From Ehretia macrophylla (Eukaryota > Streptophyta > Magnoliopsida > Boraginales > Ehretiaceae): a stretch of 64,000 nucleotides of DNA. Where the stretch lies: assembly GCA_037974665.1 (NCBI GenBank), contig CM075773.1:61472763-61536762 (forward strand). The letters run 5' to 3'. Below the pieces are notes generated by a model that was given only the letters and a program-made list of their open reading frames with translations, was not told the DNA's origin and searched no databases. Both the position numbers and the translations under genes were made by a program. Positions 21,024 through 32,885 of this stretch are shown here, piece by piece. The stretch's first letter is position 1; each line of letters starts with the position of its first letter.

Positions 21024-22364
21024 TGTCACCTTCCGAAATTAATTAAATTTTGTGCTTATAGCACGTGACAATCGCCACACACTAGTGCAAGGCTCAAACT
21101 TACTTTTCAATATTTATTACGAGTCACTAAATTATTTGTATAAGGTATATATCAAAAGTAGTTTAACATATAAAGTCCAAAGCAAATTTGTCATAGCATA
21201 CATACTAAGTAAAATTTGCATAAGGTTCATAAATGACTATGATTACAAAGATGCAATCACCAAAGTCACAAAGAGCTATATATCGACTAGCCATACAAAG
21301 ATCTTCAAAGACAGAGATTGAAACTAATTCCAAATAACACAACACAACGTATACAAATTCACAAAGATTATCCCCTTAAAGGGGCACATAATGAAGATCA
21401 ATTATAGTTGACTTGTGCATAAGAGTTACATAAATAATTCTCATAAATTAACTTTCAATGTCGAACACTTCACAAAATTCATACATGTCATACCAACGTC
21501 ATTTGTCAAATAAAATTTTTGCGAAGTAAGTAAATATAGCTATCTTGAAAAAAATGAATTCCCATTCTATTTTAAAAAAATGATTTTAATAAAATTATTA
21601 GAACTCAAATAATCACTACTTGCTTGATAAAACTCAATTTTTAGAAACATAGTTTAAACTAAAATAGCTTAAGTTTCTACTTCATATAATAAAAGCTTTC
21701 AATTTTCAAAATGTAATAGCATATAAAAATACTTTCATTTGAAGCAATATTTTATAAACTCTTAAATTTCAAACAAAAACTAATCATGAGTACTTACGTT
21801 AAATGTGACACACGAAAAATTCCACTCGAATCCAAAATTGTGATAATATAGCTCCAACTAGTCAATACCAAAGTAACGTTAAGCTCTACTATACTAACCA
21901 TTCACAAGTTTTCTATCACTCTATAATAATTTTCTTCTTTTCGCACTTTTCACTCACTGTTACATCTCCTAGAAAATATTCGATAAATGCTACTATAACC
22001 ACGTGGCTTGACACTTTTCGAATCATACACTAAATTTTCTATTTCTTAACCATAACATTACTATCTCAAAAAGTGTCTCTGAAATATGACTCGTAGTAGT
22101 ACGTATTGTTTACTTGCAATTAGTCAATTAAGATTTGGTCTCTATATGACACACGCAAAAGATTGAACACACATAGACTTGATTTAAAATGTGGGTTACA
22201 CGTGGATAAATAAAATTAGGCCAATGGCCTAACTCTGATATCATGTTAAGAAGCTTGAGGGTCCATTCTAAAACCAATTGGTATCAGGTTGAGTAGTCCA
22301 GTATCTAATAAGGTGGTCTAAAAATTTATATTTTTTCGATGTGAGATAAATGTATATTCTAATA
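21024..22364. repeat. LTR-retrotransposon remnants, including a short LTR with adjacent PBS
   Basis: TGTCACCTTCCG at 21024 looks like the start of a Del/Tekay-type LTR. At 22244-22364 a stretch of about 121 bases reads, on the minus strand, TGTTAGAATATACAT-like to CTTCTTAACA, directly followed by an iMet-like PBS (TGATATCAGAG). This is the layout of a short TRIM-like 5' LTR. The better-kept copy is 61842-61962, with PBS TGGTATCAGAG at 61831-61841. These are degraded fossils. Confidence 0.5.
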
Positions 22365-23950
22365 GTATTTGCACAAATTGTGATTCAATTATCAACAATC
22401 AAATTAGGCAAGAGCTATACTTTCTCTTCGTAGGAAGTTTTTCATACTTTTAATTTTTCCGTCTAGCAAGCCTTATCTAACCAATAGAATGTCTCGAAAC
22501 CACTCTTTATTAACATTCTCATTGCCTCAATGTTACTACACATGGTCAGATTGTTTCACTTATAAAACTTATGCATAACCAGTAAGAAAACTACGTAAAC
22601 ACCATAGAATTTGCAGCATCATACTTTTAATAACAAGTTATCATCAATGGAAAATTATGTTCAGAATGCTTACGCAACTTTAAATGCACTTAGACTCCAA
22701 ACATGTCCTCTAATGCTCCAAACCTTTTCCCATCTCTCATTGTATAAGTCCAAATAAAAGTTAGAATTATGGTGTTTTGTCATGCAATGAAATAGGAAGT
22801 GGTATTATAATTGTAGAGCTAATAGTTGCAACCCATATCACACTAATCTCTAAATAATGACATTATCCTCGAAACTTCACTCACTTTCACTTTGTAAGAG
22901 GTACAAATTGTTCCTATCATTCCTTCTTGATCATCATATTTTTGACGGACTTCTTTTTATTGGACTTTTACAAAAAGAAAATATTGTACCTCAAACTATT
23001 CTCATTGAATTCGATGATGAGAGCAATATTTTACCTCAAATTATTCTCATTGAATTGATGATGATAGCAATATTTTATCCAATACTCTCCTCCTAGAAGT
23101 GAAGGTCTTTTTTCTTACTAGTTCATATGGATGGCCTACAACTTAACTCCACAAAAATAAGCACATGAATGCCGGGCAACTATGGAGAAATGTTATCAAA
23201 TAAAGAAAATCTTAGTTTTTCCAAGAACCTTATCAATCCAATATAACTAAATGTTGCTCTATGCAATGTTCGGAAAAAATTTCTTTGAGCGGCATATACA
23301 ACTCAATGCTTTCTGAAACTTTTAATAAGTTTTTCCTTAATCCTATAACCATTTTATGTAAACTTCATTTCCTGTACTTGCTCCACTGCTTAATTAAAAG
23401 TCTACAACTTAAGAAGTCTTCACCAAGAATTATCTCTTGACTTAGGAGTCATGCACTTCGTAAACATTATAAAGTGTCCAACAATCAACAAAAACCTAGT
23501 TATAAAAAACTCAAGCAAAACAAATATAGTAGCATGATAAAATTCATACCTTCACAAATATCTTATAATAGAAATGGTCTCAAATCTCGAGAAACGTCAC
23601 TTTCTATCTTTTATGATATACATTCTTTATGCCAAATCTAAACCTCTCAAAAACAAATCAAGTGACATTCCAAAACTTTCAGGATACATTCTTTCTATAC
23701 TTCCATTATAATCAAATATTTTAACCTCAAATAATTTATCTTTTGTACTTTTATGTAATAATTCTTTCACTCAAAGCAAAGAAATTTGGCCAAAATCACT
23801 CAAATCCCTAAAATATCAAGGATTAAAACTATCATAAACGATATCACAATGGATATAATTCAAAACTATATAAAGAAATTAGTATCTCAAGGACCATAAA
23901 CTTATCATCAACAAATTTAAAGTTGAAATTTTTTCTGAATTCTAAATCTT
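22365..23950. repeat. Segment S1, non-coding, duplicated at 38600-44460
   Basis: 22570-23950 aligns with 39070-39225 and 42799-44430, except where a CACTA element interrupts the second copy. 22739-22745 is the empty CACTA site. I find no credible gene. It is probably decayed retroelement interior. Confidence 0.5.
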
Positions 23951-23953
23951 CAG

Positions 23954-24270
23954 ACCTATTGTTCTGATACCATTTAATTGTCACATTCCCGAAACCAAAA
24001 TCCATGCTTATAGAATGTGACAATCGCCGCACACGTAGTGCAAAGCTCAAACTCACTTTTCAATACTTATCACGAATCACTAAATTATTACAAATACTTT
24101 AGATGCAATTATCTCCAAATAACAAAATCAAATATATATTAACTAACTTCAACGTCTAAAATTTCTTTCCAAACAATGGTAGAGATTTTATAAACTTAAA
24201 CTAATACATAAAAGGAAGGCAAAGCTAAAGGGGAACTGTCCATAACAGAAAACATAAGCTAAAGCAAAAC
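23954..24270 (-). repeat. LTR end with PBS, Ty3/gypsy-like fossil
   Basis: On the minus strand an LTR-like end GGGAATGTGACA (23973-23984) is followed within a few bases by TGGTATCAGAA, an iMet-type PBS (about 23958-23968). The sequence to 24270 recurs at 26980-27160 and 60350-60590. Confidence 0.5.
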
Positions 24271-24273
24271 TTT

Positions 24274-24910
24274 TTTTTTTCTTTTACTAAGTAAGCAAGT
24301 GAATTCATTCCAAATCAACAATCCTCAACAAACAATGTACAAAGCAGGCTAAATCCAAGACCTATTCTACCAAAAACTCAATATTTCACCTTTTACAAAC
24401 TTTAATTTTCTATTCAAGTCATTGTTTTTACTCTATGGTGAAAGCGAATCTTTTGCCTAACAATAGCCATACTCATTGCAAAAAGTTGCTCCTTCGAAAG
24501 AGAACTTCTTCCATGAATTTGATTGTTCCTCTCCATCCAAAAATTATACACTATTGATCCAACAAGAAGTCTAGTTAGAACTGCTTGAAGACTTGAACCC
24601 TTGCAAAAACAATTGATCCACTGTATGATGTTGTCCCAGCTTGTAATCTGGTTATCAATTAAGCACATATTAAGACCCTTCTTCCAAATTCTCGCACAGA
24701 AACTACATTGAAGAAATAAGTGATCCCTTTTCCAAACCCAAATGGTGGAAATAAGTGATCCTTTTTCCAAATCCAAATGGTGAAATTCACATAAACTATT
24801 AGTATTCAGTCCCTAAGAGAGGATCCTCCATTTTGTAGGAGGACAATCAATAATTGCATGCCAGTTTGTGAAGCTATGTTTCTGAAGCTAAAGTGAATCC
24901 TATCCCAACA
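24274..24910 (-). mobile_element. LINE 3' fragment with zf-RVT-like domain, copy 1
   Basis: The minus-strand ORF at 24414-24776 contains DHLFLQCSFCARIW and then ARLLVGSIVYNFWMERNNQIHG-like sequence. This is the pattern of the zinc-binding domain after a plant LINE reverse transcriptase. A T-rich run at 24274-24283 may be the poly(A) tail. The fragment is 5'-truncated. A second copy is split across 27166-27621 and 38454-38590, and a short third piece is at 44455-44588. Confidence 0.65.
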
Positions 24911-25290
24911 AAGGTAGAGATTTTAGTAGTTTTCAATCATATTTCAAGATAGTTTCAAAAAGTACTATTACGGTAATATACTTAAAATTTTTAATGTGAA
25001 TATAATTGTAACATATGTTTTAAGTAACTAAATTGTGTACTCAATTCTCCATGTTGTTGTAAAGAAAATTGAAACCAACAGATTATGATCAGTTTGTAAT
25101 ATATATATTTATTAACTAAGTTTGACAAGGTTAAAAGTTACAAGCGAACAAAGTTTTGATCAATAAAGAAGAAGTAAGCAGATAGGACTCGGAAATGCAA
25201 TGCCTTGTGAGTCAATTGTTTCCTAATGCGTTAGTCATTACAATTAGCTAAAAGACATTTTCCGTAGTTTAATCGGATTTAACTAGCGTA
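24910..25290 (+). repeat. NAC upstream region without a gene
   Basis: 25015-25290 matches the NAC-1 upstream block 8388-8535. The coding part has been replaced by a hAT-like end at 25294, so this marks a lost NAC unit. Confidence 0.55.
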
Positions 25291-25293
25291 GTA

Positions 25294-25470
25294 TATAAGG
25301 GGGGGAGGGGGGGCGAATTTAATGTGTATATATTTTTAAAATATATAGGTTTGCCCCCCATAAATACTGAAAAAGTTGTCTTCAGTACACAACTTCATAA
25401 TTAGTTTGGTGGTTGGCTATACTTAAGTGTAGCTCAACATCACGTGTTCGAGACTTAACGGTAATTTTTT
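25294..25470 (+). mobile_element. hAT-like element end with tRNA-like module
   Basis: A G-rich start is followed by GGTTTGCCCCCC, then an A-box-like AGTTTGGTGGTTGGC (25403-25417) and a B-box-like CGTGTTCGAGAC (25443-25454), then a long T run. The order matches the 7342 element. The other end is hidden by the MULE-like insertion. Confidence 0.45.
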
Positions 25471-25525
25471 TTTTTTTTTTTTTTTGCTGCCAGTTTGAAC
25501 TGACTTTTAAGGGGAAAAAAAAAGA

Positions 25526-26826
25526 GAAAATTTCACTCCGCCCCCCTGTGTTATACGAAAGTATCACGCTACCCCCCTGTGTTCACAAAACTATCAAAAA
25601 CCCCTATCTTTTTTGAAACGTATCACACCGCCCCCCTGGTCCATAACTCTGTGAGCTGTGTCATACACGTGCTTGTTGCTGCATGTATACATGTTTTTGC
25701 TCATATTAAATTCTTGTCTTTGCCTAAAATACCCTTCCATCTTCATCACCATAACCAATACTAACACCTATACCACCTTCATCACCATCACTAACACCAA
25801 CACCACTGCCTTCATCACCACCACCATTACATTATTTCCTTTCTAAAACACAATCTTCATATGATACCAATCACCTACTATTGTTTCAAAATAGTAATGG
25901 CCATATATTTAAGTGCCATATATACCTAACTCTGCTATGGCGAAGAATAGAAACAAGAAGAAGAAAAATGGCTCAGCTCTAATGGATGTAAATGCCCCTA
26001 AAGCGATGGACACTTCGGAGTCTGCAGCTTCCAAAACATCTATCGGCGGGCCTCAGAAAAATAAAGAAAGGGGTAAAGATGAAGAGATCAAAGAACGTGC
26101 GAAAGATGAAGGCTATAGCAAAAGCTGGATTACTGAACTTGGAGACGATGATATCCGCGATTCATTGCGTTGGCAATGACATTTTTTATGGACATGCTAC
26201 TTTCTGCTGCAAAAAAAAAAGTGTCATATATACCTACTATCATTGTGTGAATGTGCTGTAGCAAATAGACAAAGATTTGCAGAATAGCCAAGTTACTCAT
26301 CTATTATAGAATGAAGTAAAAGAAAACAATTTAGCTGCAAAACCACAAACCCATTTGGCCATTTTGCATAAAAATCAAAATTTGGCCATAAAAAAAGCTC
26401 ACCTCGAATTTTTTTTTTTTTTGTGTTTGCATAAAAGAAGACAATTTAGCTAAATTGTCTTCTTTTACACAAAACCAACAGCAGTGTTCTTGAAAAAATA
26501 ATTTATCTCGCGAGTGGGGGAGAGGGGGTAGGGAAGGGACGGGTGAGGAAGATGACAAGGCTTTTTTTGTTTTAATTTTGTTTATTTTCTTTGTTTGGTG
26601 AAATGAATAGGTGGAGAGAGAAAAAAAAGAAAAAAAAGAAAAAAAAAGCATAATATAAGGGTATAAAAGTCATTTAACTCATTTATTTAACGCTGTTAAC
26701 TTAAAAGTGACGGAAAGGGGCAGTGTGATATGTTTCAAAAAAGACGGGGGATTTTTGATAGTTTTATGAACACAGGGAGGTAACGTACTTCTTTCGCATA
26801 ACACAGGAGGACGGAGTGAAATTTTC
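25526..26826. mobile_element. MULE-like (Pack-MULE-type) element with about 110-bp terminal inverted repeats
   Basis: 25526-25645 is an imperfect inverted repeat of about 26706-26826. Both outer ends read GAAAATTTCACTCCG on their own strand. The target duplication is hard to fix because both flanks are A-rich. No transposase is visible. The interior holds a CAC/CAT-rich simple repeat (25740-25835), a captured gene fragment (25937-26126), a perfect 36-bp palindrome (26432-26467) and a G-rich run (26515-26543). Confidence 0.65.
25937..26126 (+). pseudogene. Captured fragment of a small basic host protein gene
   Basis: From the ATG at 25937 the reading begins MAKNRNKKKKNG, then MDVNAPKAMDTSES. 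After a one-base frame change near 26055 it continues as KIKKGVKMKRSKNVRKMKAIAKA. This resembles a conserved plant family of small Lys-rich proteins of unknown function that begin MAKSRNKKK and carry a MKRSKNVRK-type basic block; a nuclear or nucleolar location would fit the charge. The fragment ends soon after that block, without the family's C-terminus. Its position inside the inverted repeats of a MULE-like element suggests transduplication. The family match is from memory and unverified. Confidence 0.55.
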
Positions 26827-26899
26827 TATTAAAAAAAAAGATGAAAGCCTAGCTGCTAGTTTGAAGTGGCTTTTAAGGGAAAAAAAAGATGAAAAGCTA

Positions 26900-27621
26900 G
26901 AGAAGTTGTGGCACTTCCCCAAACCCATTAGGAGGAAACGAAAAGCAGATATCAGTTGATCTGATCAATTGATCAAAATAAGTACTTCAGATGTAGTTAT
27001 CTCCATATAACAATAACAAACATATATTAACTAATTTCAATGTCTAAAATTTTATTTTTTTCAAACAAAGGTAGAGATTCATATACTCAAACAAATACAT
27101 AAAGGAAGACAAAGCTAAAGGAAACTATCCTATAGTAGAAAACATAAGCTAAAGCGAAACGTTTCTTTTTTTTTTTTTTGCTAAGCAAGCAAGTGAATTC
27201 ATTCCAAACCAACAATCCTCAACAAATGAAGTACACATCAAGAAAAATCCAAGAACTATTCTAGCAATAACTCAATATTGTACTGTTTACAAATTTTCCT
27301 ATCCAGGTCATTGTTCTTTACTCTACGGTGAAGGCGAATCCTTTGCCTAACAACAGCCATACTCATTGAAAAAAGTTGATCCACTGAAATGACACTTCTA
27401 CCATGAATTCAATTGTTTCTCTCCATCCAAATATTATAGACTATTGATCCGACAAGTAGTCTAGTTAGAGCTGCTTGAAGGCTCGAACCCTTAGAAAAAC
27501 AATTGCTCCACTGTATGATGTTGTCCCAACTCATAATCTGGTTATCAATTAAGCAAATACTAAGACCCTTCTTCCAAATTCTCGCACATAAACTACATTG
27601 AAGAAATAAGTGATCCCTGTC
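26900..27621 (-). repeat. Repeat copy of 24060-24740, including LINE 3' fragment copy 2 (left part)
   Basis: 26980-27160 matches 24080-24270. 27166-27621 matches the LINE fragment, beginning with its T run. It is cut at 27621 by the SIRE-like element and resumes at 38454. Confidence 0.65.
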
Positions 27622-28169
27622 TGTTAGCCTAAAGGCTTTAAATCCTATATTTTGATGATAACTAAATCTTGAATATAAAATTGATCTATTGACTAATCAT
27701 ATCTTGTAATGAGTTTATTGTTTGAGAATTAGTCAAAGCTTGAAGAATATTCAACATATTAGGTAAGCTCATAAGGATTGGAGTAATGCTCATGGAAAGT
27801 AATGATCAAGCAAAAGGCATCCTCCAACGAGAAGATCAAAGTACTTTAATGGTCAAGATTAATGAAGAATGATGTTGATCAAGCTCAAATGATCTAATCA
27901 TGAAGATAAAATGAAGAGCTCATCATGATCAAGCTCAAGTGTCTTTTTGTCAAGCTCTTTACAAGCTCAAGTTGTAAAGATTCAAGTGAAGATCTTTGTA
28001 GATGAAGAAGGAGTTATAAGAGAAGACGTGGTGTTTGGGGCTTGCAAATGGTATATGCTCAATAATGATTCTCAAACAATGTTTTTGAAATGTGTGGAAA
28101 ATACCTTATAAGAAATTCTCAAAAGAAACACTTTCAAAAGAACCAAACCTAGCAGTTTTGATCCTAGCG

Positions 28170-28285
28170 GACGATCCCATGGTGACCGGTCGACCGGTGG
28201 CCAAAGAGTCGTCCGCCCGAGACCTGTCCACAAGACGAGGGCTTCTCAACCGGTCGACTGGCGAATAGGGGTCGACCTGTCGGGC
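28170..28285. repeat. GC-rich palindromic block in SIRE-like LTR
   Basis: The block has repeated CCGGTCGAC motifs, including the palindrome ACCGGTCGACCGGT, in an otherwise AT-rich LTR. The 3' LTR has the counterpart at 37630-37740. Confidence 0.7.
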
Positions 28286-31200
28286 CAAAATGCTGATTCA
28301 AAATATAGCCATTTGTGAACATTGGGAGCATTAATTATACCATTTTTCAGCTTTATTAATGTCTTTCAACTGCAAAATCTTAAGGGATTTTTTATTCAAA
28401 ACAATTACTATTGAGTTCTTTCATAAATTTCATATTTGAATCATCATTGAGCTATACTTGAGTAAGAAATTGTGAGCAATATTGAGAGAAGAATTCATTG
28501 TATTTATCTACCCTAAAAGAGGGTTTTTATTGTGCATCTCAAACACTTATCAAAAGAGAGAGTTAAACACTTTGAAAGGAAGGATTTCCTTGTCAAAGGT
28601 GTTGGGGTTAAAGCTTTTTATTAAGAAGGATTTTTCTATTATAAAAGCTTAAACTACTATTGTAGTTGATTTGTGGACTCACCAACATTTGAAGAGCCAC
28701 CATAGTAAAGATTGTTGAAATCCTAAGCGGGGAGCTTAGGTCGTGGACTTAGGCGGGGGACGAACCACATTAAAATCGTGATTTGCAATCTCTTTCTCTC
28801 AACTCTCTCTTTGCATTATTTTATGCATACCAAGTGTTTGATAAATTGCCTCACTTACAATTTTTATTGCTATAGTGCATATTTGTTTAAGATTGTTTTT
28901 GATTAATCAGGCAAGTATATTGCCTAGTCAAAAAAGTAGTAGCATTGCCTATATAACCTAATTCACCCCCTTCTTCGGTTTAATTAAGGGACAACAAGTG
29001 GTATTAAGAGCTAGGGCTTTACATATAGCTTAACATCTAGTAAAGTCAAGATAATGACGTATACTACTACATCTCCTCACATTGAAGGATATTCAATTGA
29101 TAGACCTCCTTTGTTTACAGGAACCGATTTCATGAGGTGGAGGAATCATATGGCAATATATATTCAATCCGTGGACTACACATTGTGGCATATTGTTGAG
29201 CACGGGCCATGCGAAGTTGAAGATAAGTCAACCGAGCAAAACATTGCCAAATTGACCAAAAGTGCTCAAGCTATGCATATTCTCTATTGTGCTTTCAATG
29301 ATCAAGAGTTTGAACAAATTCGAGAATGTACATCCGCCCATGAGATATGGAATCTCCTTGAAGAACTATATCAAGAGCAAAAATGGGATAATAGAGGAGA
29401 ATCAAGAGAAGAAGAAAATGTTGTATGCTTCGTTATAATGGATGAAGAGGTAAACCTATCTTGTGAATCTTATTGCTCCTCATCTAGTAACAATGATCTT
29501 ACAATGGATGATTTGGAGGAAGTCATTTCTAGTGTTCATTATGAACTAACGTTTGCTATATCTAGAAATGTGAGCATTCTTGAAAAAGTGAAAGGTGTCA
29601 TACTTGATTTAAAAGAGTTTGAAAAGAAGAATGCTCACGTTATTAAAACCAACTATAAGTTTGAAATAGAAAACACTTTCTTGTTTGACAAAGTCTTAAA
29701 CGATGAGATTTATTGTTTGAAGAAAATGTATGATGAGTTAAATGAAAGAATCACTAAATCTTGCAAGGAAAAAAAAGAGGGATATTGTGCATGATTTGCA
29801 ATACATAGCATGTAAATTAAATTTGTTAGGATATAAATCATGTCTTACTCAAAATCTTTTGAAGAAATGTTTTTTCAAATATTCAAATCCTAATGTGTCA
29901 TCTTCCTTTAAAGTAAATCAACATGATTATTGTGATGAAGTAGAACAACTTGCTTTATTGTTTCATGGTAGCAAACTACTTGAATATGGAACAAAAGTTC
30001 CGTGGTGGCTAAAACACAAATGGATTGTTAAAGCTACTACAAACGAAACTCACCCTCGAGGACCCAATTAAGGATGGGTACCTAGATCTTGCTGTGTTGT
30101 AGGAATGTCAAGCAACACCAAAGAAGATGGTGATGCAACTTATGAAAAAAGGCAAGATCATTGAGATAAAGAAGAAAAGGTAACATTGAAATTATTTTTG
30201 CTTCTTGAAAATGGTTTAAAATTCAACTTGATTAGTCAACTATGTGTTATCTTACATGTGTGACTAAAAATAAAAATGATGATACATTATTTGTTAATTG
30301 AGTGAAAAGGTTTATGCTAAATGTAATAATCTTGGCTAGAATATTCATTTTCTTAGAATTCCTTCAAATTGGTTAAATTAAGTCATACTTGGTATTTGAA
30401 TATGCAGTACATCCAATAAGATATGAATACATTCACACAATAGAAGTCATTTTAAGTGAAAATGAATTTGAGATACTTCCAAAGAATGTTAAAAAGATAA
30501 CATTGTGAAAACTAAGAAACAATTCTCTTTTGAGGAAGATGGAATGAACATTGATGGAGAAGATTATGAACATGAAAGTGAGGTTTGGGATATTTTGATG
30601 ATTTACATGTCTCTTTAATGTTAGAATTCAAAAGATAAAAGCTAAAGGAACCTTATCACCCATGTGACCCTTGAATCAATTTCTTTTTGTTTAAATTTTG
30701 TGATATAAAATTAAATTGAATGAATGAATACTCATGTATGAATGTCATATGAAGTGAATCATATATATTTGAGTTTGATATTATCAAATGTTGAATGTGA
30801 TAATTGCTGCAAGTACAAAATAAATGGTTGAATTGTTGAATGACATGCATGATGGAATGTGATGCAACTTATGAGTTTGATTCTCTACTTAAAATGATAG
30901 TTTTAATTGATGGAAATGGGTTGAAAGAATAAGTGAATATGATCTTTTGGTGTCCAAAAGAAGAATGACATTATATGCTCTTTTCTTGACTTAAATGTTA
31001 TTACATCTAGAGAAGAATTGGAGTAATGAGGAAAAATATTGAAGAACTTCAAGAAACAATATCCACATTTTCTAATCATAGGAAAACATTAAACAAAATG
31101 TTGGGAAATCATATGTGCTTACATGCCTCATTCAGATATTGAAAATATGTAATGATTACAATATTTGAAATATTTGTCTTCTCTTTATCATGCACACACA

Positions 31201-32885
31201 TGGAGTTTATCATAAATCTTGAAAATTCTCAATCTTTTAAATGATAATGACAATACTTGATTATGATATAAAATAGCATGCTTCCTTGGGTTTTATTTTG
31301 ATTCTATCTTGAAAAGATATTAGTGCATCAAATGTATCTCGATAAGAGAATAATTCCTTAAAGCATGTAAAGTGTATTTTAATTAAGCAAATAAAGGGAA
31401 AGTCAAAGTTCTTCCCGCACTACAAATCAAGAAAGGATGTTGACAAGTCAAACCAAGATTACAAAGGAATCAAACCAAGAAGTTTGTACTTGTTCATAAC
31501 AAAGCAATTAAGAACTCAAAAGAGGACATCAACCAAGTTCTACATAGATAAGAAAAGGTATATTGGTTGAGAAAATGGAAGGATAGAGGTATGTCCTATA
31601 ATGTATTTCATTCAACTACCTCTAACATGTTGATAACAATGCTCTCTTTGCTAAATAGTAATATTGCCCCAAAATTTTTATTACAGCATTGTAAAAGGAA
31701 ATGTGAATTGTCTTTCAGTCACCGTACCAAAACGTTATCGTAACTTCTTGATGGATTGTGCTTTTGATCATATTTGACTTCATGAACATATGAAATGCAT
31801 GAGAACTTTGATGATACCAATCTCTTTGCACCGAGAAAGATTAATGATGATATAGGCGCTCAAAAAGATAGAACTCCAAGTGAATCTACTACATCAAGAT
31901 CTCAAGAAAATGGATCTCCTAGTACTTCAAGGGATTAATCCAATCAAGGAGTTCAACCAATCTTATAGGAGGAAAAGCAACAAAGAGCAAATCAAGATAA
32001 ACAACAAACATCCTATGAGCAAAGTATTGATCAAAACCTTTAAGATGTTGAAAGGATGTGAAGAATCATCCACATGATAGGATCCTAGGTAATTCACCAA
32101 AAGGTATAAGAACTCTCTTAAATTTAAAGATCTTTTTGAACATCATGGGTTTCTTTCTTAAATTGAACAAATTGTTGAAAATAATGTATTATAGCAATGA
32201 ACATACTTGTTATGCTTGTCTCTTGTTATTGGTAAAGTAGTATGTTCATCTCATTACCATATGTATGTGTAAGTGATACATGTTGAAATATCAATGATCA
32301 ATTATGTCTTGATAGAATATAGAATTCTTTAATGAATCTAATGTGCAAAATTGATACAATGACATAGAAGACTAATGTTTGCATGAGTTATTTGAATATG
32401 AAACATGTATGATAATTGTGACGTGTGAAAAAGTTTTGGTTTCTCTTTCTATCATACACACACATAGTTTTTCATGAATCTTGAAAATGCTTGTCTTCAT
32501 TTGACAATAACTATACTTGATCATGGCATAAAAGGAAGACATGCTTACTTTGATTTCAATTCTTAAATTTACGTTGTTACAAGCATAGATACTTGATAAC
32601 AATGCCATGTATGGTTGGTAAATATCAAAGTTGATTCAACTAAGGTCAACATACTTAAAGTTTTTTTAAAGTTGATTCAAGGACCTTGTTAGACTATTTG
32701 ATCTTGTTGGAGCAACTGATCCTTTTCTTTGTGAGATTTCCTTAAGAGCTTACATAGATTATTCAAATATGAGCATAAAGGAAGAGTTGAAAGTTTCTTC
32801 TTGGACTCTCAATTGAGAAAAACAAGGAAAAATATTCATAAGTCAAGCCTTGCACACAAAAGTACAAATCAAGAAGATTGGGCTT

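Noticed and set aside
25382-25616. Short ORFs over the T run and MULE-like end
   Set aside because: Low-complexity translation across a transposon end.
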